Source of the DNA: Streptomyces genisteinicus
Lineage (GTDB): Bacteria; Actinomycetota; Actinomycetes; Streptomycetales; Streptomycetaceae
NCBI RefSeq assembly: GCF_014489615.1
Contig: NZ_CP060825.1
Span: 3,858,501-3,922,500 of the forward strand
DNA: 64,000 nt
Direction: 5' to 3'
The notes beneath the pieces were generated by a model. It worked only from the letters and a program-made list of their open reading frames with translations. It did no database searches and had not been told where the DNA came from. Made by a program: the position numbers and the translations under genes. Positions 51,135 through 60,474 of this stretch are shown one piece after another; positions within the stretch are counted from its first letter, which is position 1; each line of letters starts with the position of its first letter.

Positions 51135-53090
51135 TCAGTCCTCGCTCGCGGCGCTCGGGAGCTTCGTCTGGATGAGGTCCATGACGGATGAGTCGGTCAG
51201 CGTGGTGACGTCACCCAGCTCGCGGTTCTCGGCGACGTCGCGCAGCAGGCGGCGCATGATCTTGCCCGAGCGGGTCTTCGGCAGCTCCGCCACGGGAAGC
51301 ACGCGCTTCGGCTTCGCGATCGGGCCGAGCGTGGCGCCCACATGGGCCCGCAGCTCCTCCACGAGTCCCTCGTCCTCGCTGGCGGTGCCGCGCAGGATGA
51401 CGAAGGCGACGATCGCCTGCCCGGTCGTCTCGTCGGCGGCACCCACGACCGCCGCCTCGGCGACCTTGGGGTGGGAGACGAGGGCGGACTCGACCTCGGT
51501 GGTCGAGATGTTGTGACCGGAGACCAGCATCACGTCGTCGACGCGGCCCAGCAGCCAGATGTCGCCGTCGTCGTCCTTCTTGGCGCCGTCGCCGGCGAAG
51601 TACTTGCCCTCGAAGCGGGACCAGTAGGTGTCGATGAAGCGCTGGTCGTCGCCCCAGATGGTGCGGAGCATCGACGGCCACGGCTCGGTCAGCACCAGGT
51701 AGCCGCCGCCTCCGTCGGGCACCTCGTTGGCCTCGTCGTCGACGACCGTGGCCGAGATGCCGGGCAGTGCGCGCTGCGCGGAACCGGGCTTGGTCTCGGT
51801 GACACCGGGCAGCGGCGAAATCATCATCGCCCCGGTCTCGGTCTGCCACCAGGTGTCCACGATCGGGGTCTTGCCGGCGCCGATGTTCTCCCGGTACCAG
51901 ATCCACGCCTCGGGGTTGATCGGCTCCCCGACGGAGCCGAGCACCCGCAGGCTCGACAGGTCGAACTTGGCGGGGATGTCGTCTCCCCACTTCATGAACG
52001 TGCGGATCGCGGTCGGCGCCGTGTAGAGGATCGTGACGCCGTACTTCTGGACGATCTCCCAGAAGCGGCCCTGGTGCGGGCTGTCGGGTGTGCCCTCGTA
52101 CATGACCTGCGTCGCGCCGTTGGCCAGCGGGCCGTAGACGATGTACGAGTGGCCGGTGACCCAGCCGATGTCGGCCGTGCACCAGTACACGTCCGACTCC
52201 GGCTTCAGGTCGAAGACGGCGTGGTGGGTGTAGGCCGCCTGCGTGAGATAGCCGCCGGAGGTGTGGAGGATGCCCTTCGGCTTCCCCGTGGTGCCCGAGG
52301 TGTACAGGATGAAGAGCGGGTGCTCGGCCTCGAACGCCTCGGGTGCGTGCTCGGCGGACTGGCGGCCGACGACGTCGTGCCACCACACGTCGCGCCCCTC
52401 GGTGAACGCCGTCTCCTGGCCGGTGCGCCGCACCACCAGGACGTGCTCGACCTGCGGGCAGCGGGAGACCGCGTCGTCGATCGCGGGCTTGAGGGCGCTG
52501 GGCTTGCCGCGGCGGTAGCCGCCGTCGGCGGTGATGACCAGCTTGGCGTCGGCGTCCTGGATGCGGGAGGCGACGGCGTCGGCGGAGAATCCGCCGAAGA
52601 CCACGGAGTGGGCGGCGCCGATACGGGCGCAGGCCAGCATCGCGACCGCGGCCTCCGGGATCATCGGCATGTAGACGGCGACCCGGTCGCCCTTGCGGAC
52701 CCCCAGTTCGGTCAGGGCGTTGGCCGCCCGGGAGACCTCGTCCTTGAGCTCCGCGTAGGTGATGGCCCGGCTGTCGCCCGGCTCGCCCTCGAAGTGGATG
52801 GCGACCCGGTCGCCGTGCCCCGCCTCGACATGGCGGTCCACACAGTTGTACGCCACGTTGAGGGTGCCGTCGGCGAACCACTTGGCGAAGGGCGGGTTGC
52901 TCCAGTCGAGCGTCTCGTTCGGTTCGGTGGCCCAGGCGAGCCGCCGTGCCTGCTCGGCCCAGAAGCCGAGCCTGTCCGCCGCTGCCTGCTCGTACGCCTC
53001 CGCCGTCACGTTGGCGTTCGCTGCCAGCTCGGCCGGCGGCGCGAAGCGCCGCTCTTCCTTGAGCAGGTTGGCCAGGCTCTCGTTGCTCAC
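51135..53090 (-). CDS. acsA: acetyl-CoA synthetase
   Basis: 651 residues, the standard length. Adenylate-forming motifs: the P-loop-like YTSGTTGKPKGILHT, VDTWWQTETGAMMISPLPG, GDGAKKDDDGDIWLLGRVDD, and the C-terminal acetylation-site lysine in KTRSGKIMRRLLRD (near 609). It converts acetate, ATP and CoA to acetyl-CoA. The GTG start (SNESLANLLKEERR) has GGGAG upstream. The regulatory lysine makes control by protein acetylation likely, as known for the family. Confidence 0.95.
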   Translation of the reverse strand: MSNESLANLLKEERRFAPPAELAANANVTAEAYEQAAADRLGFWAEQARRLAWATEPNETLDWSNPPFAKWFADGTLNVAYNCVDRHVEAGHGDRVAIHFEGEPGDSRAITYAELKDEVSRAANALTELGVRKGDRVAVYMPMIPEAAVAMLACARIGAAHSVVFGGFSADAVASRIQDADAKLVITADGGYRRGKPSALKPAIDDAVSRCPQVEHVLVVRRTGQETAFTEGRDVWWHDVVGRQSAEHAPEAFEAEHPLFILYTSGTTGKPKGILHTSGGYLTQAAYTHHAVFDLKPESDVYWCTADIGWVTGHSYIVYGPLANGATQVMYEGTPDSPHQGRFWEIVQKYGVTILYTAPTAIRTFMKWGDDIPAKFDLSSLRVLGSVGEPINPEAWIWYRENIGAGKTPIVDTWWQTETGAMMISPLPGVTETKPGSAQRALPGISATVVDDEANEVPDGGGGYLVLTEPWPSMLRTIWGDDQRFIDTYWSRFEGKYFAGDGAKKDDDGDIWLLGRVDDVMLVSGHNISTTEVESALVSHPKVAEAAVVGAADETTGQAIVAFVILRGTASEDEGLVEELRAHVGATLGPIAKPKRVLPVAELPKTRSGKIMRRLLRDVAENRELGDVTTLTDSSVMDLIQTKLPSAASED

Positions 53091-53358
53091 GACATCTCCC
53101 TTTCCCAGGGCGTCTTCTGTGCGTATGTGTCCCAGGCCATAGCTCATCAGCCGAGAGGCCGGGTGACAAGGGCCTTCCGGAAATTGGTTTAGACCTGTGA
53201 GTGACCGTGTGCGGTCGCCGGCACCACGGGACGGCGAGGTCCCGGGCGCCGGCGGCAGCCCCTCGCCCCCGAGCGGTGGGGAAGAGGGGCCACACGTTCT
53301 CACGGGCGGGAGGCCCGGTCGGTTCAGCCACGCGGCGACCGGGGACGGCCGCCCCGGG

Positions 53359-55701
53359 TCACACTCCGGCCTTCTCCAGAGCCGAGGGGGGTCCGGGAGA
53401 CACACGGTCGAAGACTTCGTCGAGCCCGTCCCCGTCGGTACCGGTCAGCAGGTACGCCTGGGCCTCGCCCACGTGGAAGTACATGCCGTGCAGCTGGAGC
53501 CGCCCCTCGGCGAGGCGCCGTGCCACCGGCGGGTGGGCGCGGAGGTGTTCGAGCTGCTGGACGACGTTGGTCAGGCACAGCTGCTCCACGGCGTCGGCGG
53601 GGAGGCGGCCGGAGATCCTCGCCCAGGGGTGATGCTTGCTCCGCATACGGCGCAGGCTGGGACGGGCGTGCCTCAGCCAGCGGCCCAGCGGCGAGGACGC
53701 GCCGTCCGCCGCACCGCCCAGCAGGGCCTGCATGGCGCCGCAGCCGGAGTGGCCGCACACGGTGATCGACTCGACACCGAGCACGTCGACGGCGTACTCG
53801 ATGGCGGCGGCGACCGAGTCGTCCCCGGCCTCGTCGCCGGGCAGCGGGACGAGGTTGCCGACGTTGCGCACGGTGAACAGGTCGCCGGGGCCGCTGGACG
53901 TGATCATGCTGGTGACCAGGCGGGAGTCGGCGCAGGTCAGGAAGAGCTGTGACGGGCGCTGCCCCTCTCTGGCCAGGCGCGCGAGCTCGTCGCGCACCAG
54001 CGGGGCCGTGTCCCGCTGGAACGATCTGAGTCCGGTGGCCAGCCGGTGGCTCCTCGGCTTCTGAGGAGCGTCCTGGCAGTGGTGGTTCCGCCACGGTGTC
54101 CAGGGGCGGCAGCAGCCGTGGGTGTCGGAGGCCGGCTCGCTGATGCGGGTGCCCGCCCTGCCGGTGAACTGGACCGTGCCGCCGTGGGCGGCATGTGCGG
54201 TTCCCCAGTGCTGCAGGGCTTCGTACGCCGCATGGTCCATGAAGGACCCGTCGAGCTCGACGTGGCAGGCCGCACCGTGCGGCACCTGGCTCAGCACGCG
54301 GCTGAGGCGCGGGACGGCGAGGAACGTCAACTGGCCGCGGACCCGCACCCGGTGGATCACCTCGCCCTCCTCGGTGGTGATCCTCGTCCTGGTGAGACGG
54401 TGCAGCGCGACGACCACGGCCACGGCGATGCCGATGAGCACGCCCTCCAGGACGCCGGTGAGGACGACGGCGGTCACGGTCGCGGCGTAGACGAGCATCT
54501 CGCGGTTCCGCCGGACGGTGCGCACATGCGTGATGTTGACCATCTGGACGCCGACGACGGCCACGAGGGCGGCGAGGGCGGCGAGGGGGATCAGGTCCAT
54601 CACCGGGACCAGGAGCAGTGCCGCCACGGCGATCCACAGCCCGTGGAGCATCGTCGAGTGCCGGCTGACGGCACCCGCGGTCACGTTGGCGTTGCTGCGG
54701 ACGGCGACCCCGGCGACGGGCAGTCCGCCGAGGGCCCCGGAGACGATGTTGGCGGCGCCCTGGCCGGCGAGTTCGCGGTCGAGGTCGGAGCGGTGCGGGG
54801 TGGCGGAACCGCCTCTTCCGGAGACGAGCCGGTCGACGGCGACGGCGGACAGCAGCGACTGGACGCTGGTGACCAGGGTGATCGTGACGACGGCGGCGAT
54901 CAGCCCGAGCACGGGGCCCTCGGGCAGTGCGGGCAGCGCATGCGACCGCCAGGACGGGAGGTCCACGCGTTCCAGCCGCAGACGGGTGATCGTCGCCAGG
55001 GCGGTGGCGGCGATCACGGCGGCGAGCGCGGCGGGCACGATGCGCAGCGTGTCGCCCACCCGGCCCGGGATCCGGGGCCACGCCAGCAGGATGCCGGCGG
55101 TCAGTGCGCTCACCATGAGGGCCGCCGGGTCCAGCGCCGCCAACTGTCCCGGCAGGCCGAGCACATTGGCGACGGCGGAGCTCTGCGGCGATCCGCCGAG
55201 CACGATGTGGATCTGGGCCAGCGCGATCGTGACGCCGATGCCCGCGAGCATGCCGTGGACGATCGCGGGGCTCACCGCGAGTGCGGAGCGGGCGACCCGC
55301 AGGGCCGCGAGACCGATCTGGCAGAAGCCGGCCGCCACGGTGACGGCGCAGGTGGCGCGCCATCCGTAGTGCTGGATCAACTCGGCGGTGACCAGCGTGA
55401 GTCCGGCGGCGGGCCCGCTCACCTGGAGCGGGGACCCGCCCAGGCGTCCGGCGACGACGCCGCCGACCGCCGCCGCGACGAGTCCGGCCTGGAGAGGGGC
55501 CCCGGTGGCGAGGGCGATGCCGAGCGAGAGCGGCAGGGCGATGAGGAAGACGGAGATGGAGGCGGAGAGATCGGCCGGATCGATCCGGCCCCAGCGGCGG
55601 GGCCGGCTTGCCGGCGGGTGCGGCGGGTCGTGGGAAGGGCCGGAGTGGGTGGTGCCGGGCGGGTGGGCCGGCTCGTCGGTGTGGGCGGGGGCGCAGGTCA
55701 T
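53359..55701 (-). CDS. SulP anion transporter fused to beta-carbonic anhydrase
   Basis: 780 residues. A Pro/His-rich leader precedes a SulP membrane domain (about 35-420, ten or more helices, with ADLSASISVFLIALPLSLGI and LGGLPVAGVAVRSNANVTAG). A reduced STAS-like region follows (about 430-540, RGQLTFLAVPRLSRVL, HVELDGSFMDHAAYEAL). The C-terminal beta-carbonic anhydrase (about 560-775) has zinc ligands CADSR (Cys near 589) and CGHSGCG (His near 651, Cys near 654). The fusion suggests bicarbonate transport coupled to CO2 hydration. GAGGAG lies 7 bp before the ATG. Upstream of acs on the same strand, 268 bp away. Confidence 0.9.
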   Translation of the reverse strand: MTCAPAHTDEPAHPPGTTHSGPSHDPPHPPASRPRRWGRIDPADLSASISVFLIALPLSLGIALATGAPLQAGLVAAAVGGVVAGRLGGSPLQVSGPAAGLTLVTAELIQHYGWRATCAVTVAAGFCQIGLAALRVARSALAVSPAIVHGMLAGIGVTIALAQIHIVLGGSPQSSAVANVLGLPGQLAALDPAALMVSALTAGILLAWPRIPGRVGDTLRIVPAALAAVIAATALATITRLRLERVDLPSWRSHALPALPEGPVLGLIAAVVTITLVTSVQSLLSAVAVDRLVSGRGGSATPHRSDLDRELAGQGAANIVSGALGGLPVAGVAVRSNANVTAGAVSRHSTMLHGLWIAVAALLLVPVMDLIPLAALAALVAVVGVQMVNITHVRTVRRNREMLVYAATVTAVVLTGVLEGVLIGIAVAVVVALHRLTRTRITTEEGEVIHRVRVRGQLTFLAVPRLSRVLSQVPHGAACHVELDGSFMDHAAYEALQHWGTAHAAHGGTVQFTGRAGTRISEPASDTHGCCRPWTPWRNHHCQDAPQKPRSHRLATGLRSFQRDTAPLVRDELARLAREGQRPSQLFLTCADSRLVTSMITSSGPGDLFTVRNVGNLVPLPGDEAGDDSVAAAIEYAVDVLGVESITVCGHSGCGAMQALLGGAADGASSPLGRWLRHARPSLRRMRSKHHPWARISGRLPADAVEQLCLTNVVQQLEHLRAHPPVARRLAEGRLQLHGMYFHVGEAQAYLLTGTDGDGLDEVFDRVSPGPPSALEKAGV

Positions 55702-55868
55702 TCCCGTCTCCTCGGGGGCGGCGCGGTCGCGGAATGTGGGGGTCGCGGCCGTGGGGCACGGCGTGGCATGGCGGGATGCTCGAATCGCACGAGCGCTCAA
55801 CTTTAAGTAAATGGATCGTAATGCAGAGTAAAGACTGAGGCATTATTTTCAGGGCAAATGGGGCAATG

Positions 55869-55888
55869 AATCACTCGATGCAGTGATT
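55869..55888. promoter_or_regulatory. inverted repeat in an AT-rich divergent promoter region
   Basis: AATCAC-8 bp-GTGATT, perfect, in the least GC-rich stretch of the core part of the window (about 55795-55915). It lies between the SulP-carbonic anhydrase and lipoprotein genes. An operator is plausible; the regulator is unknown. Confidence 0.4.
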
Positions 55889-56001
55889 AGTCATTTCATC
55901 TCGGCTCGTCGCTCTCCGACCCCCTCCCTCCGGTGTGAACGTGTCGACTTCGGAATTCCGCAGTCGGAAAGTCATATCGGCATACGAAAGAGGGTGGACG
56001 G

Positions 56002-57273
56002 ATGCTCGCCGCCACGAAGAGGACTGTCTCCGTCGGCGTGGTCGCCGCGGCACTGGTCGCGGGGGTCGCCGGGTGCACCGCCCCGGGCGACGCCCGGGAC
56101 AGCGGCACCAAGGGCGGTGCCGGGGCCGCCAAGGAGGGTGTCGCGGCACCCAAGAGCGCCGTCCGCCTCATCGGCGACGGCTCCACCGCGTTCACCGGCG
56201 CACAGCCCAATCTGATGAAGCCGCAACGGCTGAAGGCCGGGGAGAAGCCGCCGCAGTTCGTCGTGTTCTCCTGGGACGGCGCGGGAGAGGACAGCCAGAA
56301 ACTCTTCTCCCACTTCCGCAACGTCGGCAAGAAATACGACGCGACGATGACGTACTTCCTCAGCGGCGTCTATCTGCTGCCGGAGGAGAAGCGCGATCTG
56401 TACGAGCCGCCGCAGCACGACGCCGGCCGCTCGGACATCGGTTTCAACGACCTCCAGGGAATCAAGGACACCGTGCGGGAGCTGCGCGGCGCCTGGCTCG
56501 ACGGCAACGAGGTCGGCACGCACTTCAACGGCCACTTCTGCGGGAAGGACCGGGGCGTCGGCACCTGGTCGGTCGAGGAGTGGAAGAGCGAGATCGGGCA
56601 GGCCAAGTCCTTCGTCAAGAACTGGAAGACGAACGCCGGGATCACCTCCGCCGATCCGCTGCCGTTCGACTACGACAAGGAGCTGATCGGCGCCCGCACG
56701 CCGTGCCTGGAGGGCCAGGAGAACTTCATGCGCGCGGCGAGCACCCTCGGATTCCGCTACGACACCAGCGGTGTCAACGAGCAGGTCTGGCCCAAGAAGA
56801 AGCACGGCCTGTGGGACCTCTCCCTCCAGATGGTGCCGTTCCCCGGCCGTGCCTTCGAGACGCTGTCCATGGACTACAACTTCATGGTCAACCAGTCGGT
56901 CACCTCCCAGGGCGAGCCCTCCATGCACACGTTCTGGGGCAACCAGATGCGTGACGGGCTGCTGAAGGCGTTCGACCGCGCCTACAAGGGGAACCGGGCT
57001 CCGCTGATCATCGGCAACCACTTCGAGTCCTGGAACGGCGGGACCTACATGGACGCCATCGAGGAGACCATCGCCACCGTGTGCGTGAAGAGCGACGTGA
57101 AGTGCGTGTCGTTCCGGCAGCTCGTGGACTGGCTGGACGCCCAGGACCCGCTGGTGCTGCAGAAGATGCGGGAGCTGGGTGTGGGCCAGGCACCCGCCGG
57201 CGGGTGGACCGGCTTCCTCGGCACCCCGCCCGTCGCCCCCGCGGCACCGCCCGCCCCGAAGAGCGAGCGCTGA
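56002..57273 (+). CDS. polysaccharide-deacetylase-like lipoprotein
   Basis: 423 residues. Signal peptide with lipobox LVAGVAGC (lipidated Cys near 25), then a disordered linker. The body resembles a carbohydrate esterase 4 (NodB-like) barrel: FVVFSWDGAGED at the first-motif position, EVGTHFNGHFC with the HxxxH-type second motif, and IGARTPCLEG for the third. The first aspartate pair is altered (SWDGAG rather than FDDG), so catalysis may differ. Expected location: outer face of the membrane, acting on cell-wall or extracellular glycan. The ATG follows AGAGGGTGGACGG. Confidence 0.75.
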   Translation: MLAATKRTVSVGVVAAALVAGVAGCTAPGDARDSGTKGGAGAAKEGVAAPKSAVRLIGDGSTAFTGAQPNLMKPQRLKAGEKPPQFVVFSWDGAGEDSQKLFSHFRNVGKKYDATMTYFLSGVYLLPEEKRDLYEPPQHDAGRSDIGFNDLQGIKDTVRELRGAWLDGNEVGTHFNGHFCGKDRGVGTWSVEEWKSEIGQAKSFVKNWKTNAGITSADPLPFDYDKELIGARTPCLEGQENFMRAASTLGFRYDTSGVNEQVWPKKKHGLWDLSLQMVPFPGRAFETLSMDYNFMVNQSVTSQGEPSMHTFWGNQMRDGLLKAFDRAYKGNRAPLIIGNHFESWNGGTYMDAIEETIATVCVKSDVKCVSFRQLVDWLDAQDPLVLQKMRELGVGQAPAGGWTGFLGTPPVAPAAPPAPKSER

Positions 57274-57331
57274 GCTCGGGCAGGCGTCCGACGCGGGCGG
57301 TCCCGGTGCCCCCGGGACCGCCCGCCGGCGG

Positions 57332-58318
57332 TCAGCCGGGCTGCGGCACGGGGGCGTGCTCTCCCAGGACGAAAGAGGGGTCGACCTGGGCGGCCAGATC
57401 CGCGCCGGTCCGCTCGTTTCCCCAGCTCTCGGCGTTCTTCAGGTGGAAGTGGACCATCTGGCTGGTGTAGCGCGCCCAGTCCCGGTCGGCGTAGGAGTCC
57501 TCGGCGGCGTCCTGGAGCGCTTGGAGGGCCATGCGGTTGCCGGCCTCCAGCTGCTCGAAGCGGGCGGGACGCCCCTTCTCCATGGCGCGCACCCAGTCGG
57601 AGTGCCCCACGGCGACGAGCAGGTCGTCCCCCACCTCCTCGCGGAGGAAGTGGAGATCGTCGGGACCCTGCACCTTGTTGCCGACGACCTTCAGCGCCAC
57701 GCCGTAATCGCGTGCGTAGTCCTTGTACTGCCGGTAGACGGACACTCCCTTGAGAGTGGGTTCCGCGACCAGGAACGTCATGTCGAACCGGGTGAACATG
57801 CCCGAGGCGAACGAGTCGGAGCCGGCCGTCATGTCCACGACGACGTACTCGTCCGGGCCGTCCACGAGGTGGTTCAGGCAGAGCTCGACGGCGCCGACCT
57901 TCGAGTGGTAGCAGGCGACGCCGAGGTCCGACTCGGTGAAGGGGCCGGTCGCCATCAGCCGGATCTCGCCGTCGTCGAGGCTCACCGTTCGCGCGCAGGC
58001 CGCGTACACGGGGTTGTCCTCCTGCACCCGGAGCAGACGGGACCCCTCGCCGGGCGGAGTGGTCTTGATCATGGTCGCGGACGAGGTGATCCGGGGGTTC
58101 GTCCCGCGGAGGTAGTCCTTGATCAGCGGCAGGTGTGCGCCGAGAGCGGGCAGATCGGCGGCCGCCGCCTCGTCGAGGCCGAGAGCGGCCCCCAGATGCT
58201 GGTTGATGTCGGCGTCCACCGCGACGACGGGGGCCTCGTTGGCGGCCAGGTGGCGGATGAAAAGTGAGGACAGCGTGGTCTTCCCGCTGCCGCCCTTCCC
58301 TACGAAAGCGATCTTCAT
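57332..58318 (-). CDS. CooC/MinD-type P-loop ATPase
   Basis: 328 residues beginning MKIAFVGKGGSGKTTLSSLF, the deviant Walker A of SIMIBI ATPases, followed by VVAVDADINQHLGAALG, the switch-like VVVDMTAGSDSFASGMF and the nucleotide-base segment VVGNKVQGPDD. The closest architecture is CooC, the nickel-insertion ATPase of CO dehydrogenase, but no CODH or hydrogenase genes are in the window, so a metal-loading role is only a possibility. Start ATG 58318, with AGGTG upstream; GTG 58324 adds two residues. Divergent from the Fic-like gene. Confidence 0.82.
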   Translation of the reverse strand: MKIAFVGKGGSGKTTLSSLFIRHLAANEAPVVAVDADINQHLGAALGLDEAAAADLPALGAHLPLIKDYLRGTNPRITSSATMIKTTPPGEGSRLLRVQEDNPVYAACARTVSLDDGEIRLMATGPFTESDLGVACYHSKVGAVELCLNHLVDGPDEYVVVDMTAGSDSFASGMFTRFDMTFLVAEPTLKGVSVYRQYKDYARDYGVALKVVGNKVQGPDDLHFLREEVGDDLLVAVGHSDWVRAMEKGRPARFEQLEAGNRMALQALQDAAEDSYADRDWARYTSQMVHFHLKNAESWGNERTGADLAAQVDPSFVLGEHAPVPQPG

Positions 58319-58420
58319 GTTCACCTAGGGTAGCCGCATGGGCGCGTTCGGTTGTCAAGGGGAGTGAAGAAGACCACTCCAAGGTGGGGCGCAGGTGCGG
58401 GGCGCGTAGCCTCGCTGGTT

Positions 58421-59251
58421 ATGAGTACGAACGCCTCGCCGGCCGATCCGCTCGCCACCCTCGGTGCGCTGCCCGGGGTCACCGACTCCGTCGACTCCGT
58501 GCGCCAGGCCGTGGACCGCGTCTACGGGCACCGGGTCATGCGCCGGCGCAGCGCGGAGATCACCTCGGAGGCCGCGCTGCGCGGAGCCCGGGCCTCCGCC
58601 GCGCTGTCCGGGGCCGACTGGGCCCTCGAAGAGGTGCGGCGGCGCACCGACTTCAGCGGTGAGCCCGAGGCGCGCACCGTCGGTGCGGCCCTGCGGCTCG
58701 CCGCGGAGGCCGGTCAGCTTCTCTCGATCTGGCGCCAGTCCCCGCTGCGGGTGCTCGCGCGTCTGCATCTGGTCGCCGCCGGGGGTGCCGCGGAGGACGT
58801 GTCCGTGGGCCGCCCCCGCCTTGCCGGGGAGACGGTGGACGAGCCGCTGATCGAGGCCCCCCTCCCGGGTGCGGACGAGGTGGCGGGCAGGCTGGACGGG
58901 CTCGCCGGTCTGGTCATCGGCGGCACCGCGGCGCCCGCCCTGGTGTCGGCCGCTGTGGTGCACGGGGAACTGCTGGCCCTGCGGCCCTTCGTCTCGTGCA
59001 ACGGTCTGATCGCGAGGACGGCCGAGCGGATCGTGCTCATCGGCAGCGGGCTCGACCCGAAGGCGATCTGCCCCGCGGAGGTCGGTCACGCCGAGCAGGG
59101 GCGCGCCGCCTATGTCGCCGCGTTCGAGGGGTATCTCTCGGGCACGCCGGAGGGGATGGCGGCCTGGATCGCGTTCTGTGGCCGGTCCGTCGGGCTCGGC
59201 GTCAGGGAGTCGACCGCCGTGTGCGAGGCGCTCCAGCGCGGCGCCGCCTGA
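58421..59251 (+). CDS. degenerate Fic-like protein
   Basis: 276 residues, mostly helical. LRPFVSCNGLIARTAER (about 186-202) aligns with the Fic motif HxFx(D/E)GNGRxxR, but the catalytic His position is Arg and GNG reads CNG, so AMP-transfer activity is unlikely. An N-terminal ALSGADW segment sits where an inhibitory-helix motif occurs in some Fic proteins. Automated annotation often calls the Streptomyces orthologue an oxidoreductase, which the sequence does not support. By position it corresponds to the gene flanking Ms1 RNA in other actinobacteria (Rv3662c in M. tuberculosis as I recall). Start ATG 58421. Confidence 0.75.
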   Translation: MSTNASPADPLATLGALPGVTDSVDSVRQAVDRVYGHRVMRRRSAEITSEAALRGARASAALSGADWALEEVRRRTDFSGEPEARTVGAALRLAAEAGQLLSIWRQSPLRVLARLHLVAAGGAAEDVSVGRPRLAGETVDEPLIEAPLPGADEVAGRLDGLAGLVIGGTAAPALVSAAVVHGELLALRPFVSCNGLIARTAERIVLIGSGLDPKAICPAEVGHAEQGRAAYVAAFEGYLSGTPEGMAAWIAFCGRSVGLGVRESTAVCEALQRGAA

Positions 59252-59267
59252 TCCGGGGGCGCGCGCG

Positions 59268-59560
59268 GAGGGAAAAGGGTTGCGGCGGTACCGTCCGGTA
59301 CCGCCGCTGGCATGTCCGCCCAGTTACCAAGCGTCCTCGTGTGTTGCCCATCAGGTCGGGGTCATTGCCCGTCACCTGGTGCGGCTGGCCCGTAATCGAC
59401 GGGTCGACGTCGCGTGGGTGCTCGGCTTCCATGCATCGGTCCGTGGGGCCTTTATGCGTGTTTAAAGGTGATCCTTTCGGATGTCCTCGGTCTCGCGGGC
59501 CGTTGAGTCCTTTGTACTCCTGCGCGCAGGGAAGGGAAACCCCTGCCAGGGCTTCTTTAC
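59268..59560 (-). ncRNA. probable Ms1-type small RNA (scr3559-like)
   Basis: The 317-bp gap between the Fic-like and HAD genes has no convincing frame, is less GC-rich than its flanks, and ends on the minus strand in a perfect 11-bp hairpin followed by AACCCTTTT. Additional hairpins are visible (GCAGGG/CCCTGC at 59526-59546). In M. tuberculosis the RNA-polymerase-core-binding RNA Ms1/MTS2823 lies directly downstream of the HAD gene Rv3661 next to Ssd (Rv3660c), and in S. coelicolor scr3559 occupies this place, as I recall. Gene order and strand here are the same. The ends given are approximate and no promoter is certain. Confidence 0.6.
59282..59307 (-). terminator. intrinsic terminator with U-tract, minus strand
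   Basis: GCGGCGGTACC-gtcc-GGTACCGCCGC is an 11-bp perfect stem. Read on the minus strand it is followed by AACCCTTTT, one of the few U-tract terminators in this window. It is the likely 3' end of the Ms1-type RNA. Confidence 0.75.
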
Positions 59561-59568
59561 TTTCGGGT

Positions 59569-60474
59569 TCAAACGCGGGCGAACCGGACCGGAGGGATCG
59601 CCGCCGGTGCGGCCCCCGCGAGCCGGGCCGCCCTGGCGGCGCCTCGCCGGCGGCTGGCGTACCAGACCAGGCCCGCCGTGGCCGCCGCGGCGCCGACGGC
59701 CGCCGCGGCCACCAGCGCCGGCCGCGGCGGCATGGAGAACGCGGGGAGCCGCTGCTTGAGCCGCACCGGACGGTTGAAGACGAGAACCGGCCAGTCCCGG
59801 AGCGCTGCCTCGCGACGCAGCGCCCGGTCGGGGTTGACCGCGTACGGGTGGCCCACCGACGAGAGCATCGGGATGTCCGTCGCCGAGTCGCTGTACGCGT
59901 AGCAGCGGGTGAGGTCGTACCCCTCGGACTCGGCCAGTTCCTTGACGGCTTCCGCCTTGGTCGGGCCGTAGGCGTAGTACGCGATCTCCCCGGTGAAGCA
60001 GCCGTCGTCGCCGACGACCATCCGGGTGGCCACGACGCGGTCCGCGCCGAGCATCTCGCCGATGGGCTCCACCACTTCGGCGCCCGACGTGGAGACGATG
60101 ACCACGTCCCGGCCGGCCGTGTGGTGCTCCTCGATGAGGGACGCGGCCTCGTCGTAGATGATCGGGTCGATCAGGTCGTGCAGGGTCTCGGCGACGATCT
60201 CCCGCACCTGCTGCACGTTCCAGCCCTTGCAGAGCGCCGACAGGTACTCGCGCATCCGCTCCATCTGGTCGTGATCGGCGCCGCCGGCCAGAAAGACGAA
60301 CTGTGTATAGGCGGTGCGCAGCGCGGCGCGGCGGCTGATCAGCCCGCCTTGGTAGAAGGACTTGCTGAAGGTCAGGGTCGAGGACTTCGCAATGACCGTC
60401 TTGTCCAGGTCGAAGAAGGCTGCCGTGCGCGGCAAGGAGTGGTTTTCCACGGGCAGAGCATATGCGCCCGCCAT
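59569..60474 (-). CDS. HAD-IB family phosphatase with C-terminal membrane helix
   Basis: 301 residues. HAD motif I FFDLDKTVI (Asp22 and Asp24), motif II VIVSTSGAE, motif III with DSATDIPMLSSVG and a lysine in GPTKAEAV, placing it in the IB subgroup (SerB-like cap). A C-terminal hydrophobic helix (ALVAAAAVGAAAATAGLVWY) and basic tail anchor it to the membrane. Its partner, divergently transcribed, is the Ssd gene, the same pair as Rv3661/Rv3660c in mycobacteria; a role in division or differentiation is suggested. Start ATG 60474; GTG 60450 is an alternative. Confidence 0.88.
   Translation of the reverse strand: MAGAYALPVENHSLPRTAAFFDLDKTVIAKSSTLTFSKSFYQGGLISRRAALRTAYTQFVFLAGGADHDQMERMREYLSALCKGWNVQQVREIVAETLHDLIDPIIYDEAASLIEEHHTAGRDVVIVSTSGAEVVEPIGEMLGADRVVATRMVVGDDGCFTGEIAYYAYGPTKAEAVKELAESEGYDLTRCYAYSDSATDIPMLSSVGHPYAVNPDRALRREAALRDWPVLVFNRPVRLKQRLPAFSMPPRPALVAAAAVGAAAATAGLVWYASRRRGAARAARLAGAAPAAIPPVRFARV

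Noticed and set aside
57332..58318. Nickel/CO dehydrogenase maturation locus suggested by the CooC-like ATPase
   Set aside because: No CODH, hydrogenase or nickel-transport genes in the window, and the P-loop type alone is not specific.
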